Assembly: GCA_965277735.1 (NCBI GenBank)
Contig: CBDIDO010000002.1
Span: 186,001-250,000 of the forward strand
DNA length: 64,000 nucleotides
Direction of reading: 5' to 3'
DNA from: RH-AL1 sp965277735
GTDB lineage: Bacteria; Pseudomonadota; Alphaproteobacteria; Rhizobiales; Beijerinckiaceae
Below are positions 62,827 to 64,000 of this stretch, in pieces (positions within the stretch are counted from its first letter, which is position 1; the number at the start of each line of letters is the position of its first letter). The notes under the pieces are model-generated. The model saw only the letters and a list, made by a program, of their open reading frames with translations. It ran no database searches and was not told the origin of the DNA. The translations under genes and the position numbers were made by a program.

Positions 62827-63261
62827 GTGCCGACCTACATCTGCCGCGCGCCCGAGGGCCTGCTCGGGCCGACCAGCAAGGCGGCGCTCGCCGAATGCAT
62901 CACCGACATCCACGCCGATGTCACGGGCGGCCGGCGCCAGTTCACGCAGGTGATCTTCCGCGGCACCCACCAGGATGATTGCTACATCGCCGGCAAGGTG
63001 CTCGAGGGCCCGCATTGCGTGATCCAGGGTCACATTCGGGCCGGCCGCAGCGCAGTCGAGCGAGGGGCGATTATCCGGGCTCTTCTGCCCAAGGTCAGCG
63101 AGATCCTCGGCGTGCCGCGCTACGCGATTTGGATCTACCTCAGCGAGCTGCCGCCGCGCGCGATGGCCGAGTTCGGCCACATGCTGCCCGAGCCGGACCA
63201 GGACGAAACCTGGCTCGCCGCGCTACCCGAGGAAGACCGCAAGCGGCTTGAGCAGCTCTGA
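62827..63261 (+). CDS. Tautomerase superfamily protein (cis-CaaD-like)
   Basis: This 144-aa protein starts GTG-Pro (PTYICRAPEGLLGPTSKAAL), giving the N-terminal Pro1 that serves as general base after removal of the initiator. It has a length and pattern similar to cis-3-chloroacrylic acid dehalogenase-like tautomerases (IIRALLPKVSEILGVPRYAIWIYLSEL). The substrate is not predictable. GTG 62827 has GGAGAGAACGAC upstream. It diverges from def across 130 bp, with no terminator seen after the gene. Confidence 0.85.
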   Translation: MPTYICRAPEGLLGPTSKAALAECITDIHADVTGGRRQFTQVIFRGTHQDDCYIAGKVLEGPHCVIQGHIRAGRSAVERGAIIRALLPKVSEILGVPRYAIWIYLSELPPRAMAEFGHMLPEPDQDETWLAALPEEDRKRLEQL

Positions 63262-63410
63262 GCCCACCGCCGCGACAGGCTCGCACAAGCCGCACAAGCT
63301 AGACCAATGGCCAGTCTCGCCGTTTTCGGCGAATTGTTGCACTCTTGCCGAGACGCGCTGAACTCCCGCCGAGTGGAGACGGGCCACAGCGACAAGTCGG
63401 GGGGTCAGTC

Positions 63411-63605
63411 ATGCTGGACGTTGTCGAGCCTCGCCACATCGCCGCATTCCTCTCGCCGTTCGCGTTCGGCAACAGCGAAACGATCACCTTGGACCTCACG
63501 GATATCGCGCCCCAAATCAGGTCGGGGCAGGCGATATGGCTGTCGCCGGAGTTGCAGCCGGACTTCGAGCTGGCTCGGCAGCGTTTGCTCGACGAGACGG
63601 TCTGA
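63411..63605 (+). CDS. Small hypothetical protein
   Basis: This 64-aa soluble protein begins MLDVVEPRHIAAFLSPFAFG, followed by NSETITLDLTDIAPQIRSGQ, with a mix of short strands and helices. The ATG has GGGGGTC upstream. An upstream in-frame TTG at 63345 would add a low-complexity basic/proline stretch and is less likely. No family is recognised. Reality is likely but not certain because the flanking 149-bp gap has little other content. Confidence 0.5.
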   Translation: MLDVVEPRHIAAFLSPFAFGNSETITLDLTDIAPQIRSGQAIWLSPELQPDFELARQRLLDETV

Positions 63606-63620
63606 CCGCCCAACGTCGCG

Positions 63621-64000
63621 CTATTCCGGGATGGCCTCGCCGGATCCGCCGAGCTCGGCCGGAAAATCCTTGAGCTTCGGCAGGCCGTCCTTCACCCGCA
63701 GCACCGTCTCGGAATAGAAGACGTGCAGCTCGGGCTTGAAGTCTAGCGTCGGGATCGTCGCAGCATAGACGTCGACGAGGCTCAGGGTCGGATGGTTGGT
63801 CATCACATGACCGCCGCACTGGCCGCAATACTGGCGCTGGCTCATCTCGGTCTTCTGATACGTCTTCAGGTGCTCGGCGCCCTTGGTCACCGACACCGCG
63901 TCGGGCCTCCACAGCGAGAAAGCGTTGATGGGTCCGGCCGACCACGAGCGGCACGACTCGCAATGGCAATAGCCCATCGCCTCAGGCGCGCCCTCGACCT
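63621..64000 (-). CDS. GFA (glutathione-dependent formaldehyde-activating/CENP-V) family protein, 5' end beyond window
   Basis: The gene is cut by the right window edge. The visible part has GYCHCESCRSW, QRQYCGQCGGHV with the GFA zinc-binding CxC...CxxC pattern, and continues to a complete C-terminus. An in-frame VEGAPEA stretch precedes the internal Met, so the true start lies upstream beyond 64000. Family members are S-hydroxymethylglutathione- or zinc-binding proteins of varied function. Confidence 0.88.
   Translation of the reverse strand, partial: VEGAPEAMGYCHCESCRSWSAGPINAFSLWRPDAVSVTKGAEHLKTYQKTEMSQRQYCGQCGGHVMTNHPTLSLVDVYAATIPTLDFKPELHVFYSETVLRVKDGLPKLKDFPAELGGSGEAIPE

Noticed and set aside
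63307..63717. 136-aa plus-strand open frame across the small hypothetical and the GFA gene
   Set aside because: It overlaps the GFA gene antisense and its composition is Ser/Arg-rich without structure.

Overview
This is a high-GC chromosomal window from an alphaproteobacterium, most likely of the order Hyphomicrobiales (Rhizobiales). The evidence is the ctaB-ctaG-ctaE cytochrome oxidase assembly order, a RegB/RegA (ActS/ActR) redox pair, a NadQ-type NAD regulator, an intracellular PHB depolymerase, a DUF2093 protein, a PraR-like XRE regulator and the miaB-phoH-ybeY-corC-lnt block. I do not assign a family or genus. No rRNA, tRNA, CRISPR array, insertion sequence or phage gene was seen.

Layout. 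0.1-7.5 kb: cytochrome c oxidase assembly genes (ctaB, a CoxF-like small protein, ctaG, ctaE, DUF983, SURF1), then thrC, an M16 peptidase and a GNAT acetyltransferase, mostly with overlapping start/stop codons. 7.6-16.4 kb: signalling and miscellaneous genes: a membrane PAS-GGDEF-EAL protein with a degenerate GGDEF site, a radical SAM protein with cysteines N-terminal to its cluster motif, alr, DUF427, and a LOV hybrid histidine kinase followed 13 bp later by a formate/nitrite-type transporter. 16.4-29.3 kb: an exopolysaccharide locus with a GINT1-like transferase, two GT4 glycosyltransferases, a chain-length protein fused to a degenerate tyrosine-kinase domain, a priming phosphoglycosyltransferase, an acyltransferase, a VpsF-like polymerase, a Wzz protein and a Tat-exported GH10 glycanase. 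No flippase or outer-membrane exporter is present.

29.3-42.4 kb: an NAD-rich region. A nadQ-type regulator lies 4 kb upstream of nadA-nadB-nadC, and pncB lies just beyond. A 17-bp inverted repeat overlaps the nadA ribosome binding site and is a candidate operator. An alpha/beta hydrolase, a YeiH family transporter and two LysR regulators lie between nadQ and nadA. 42.5-51.4 kb: a coiled-coil membrane protein, a 55-aa protein, phaZ, regB-regA, xseA, an ECF sigma/anti-sigma pair and an XRE regulator. 51.5-57.1 kb: lnt, corC-like, ybeY, phoH and miaB, all reading leftward.

57.4-64 kb: a small zinc-ribbon membrane protein, panD (with a Lys where the conserved Asn of the family is expected), tsaD, a DCC-type protein with a striking AT-rich dyad upstream, gpsA, an EVE protein, fmt-def, a tautomerase, a small hypothetical and a GFA family gene cut by the right edge. 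The strongest leads are the NAD regulator/operator pair, the pseudo-kinase chain-length protein with the GH10 enzyme in the polysaccharide locus, the LOV kinase-transporter pairing, the radical SAM protein and the PanD substitution.
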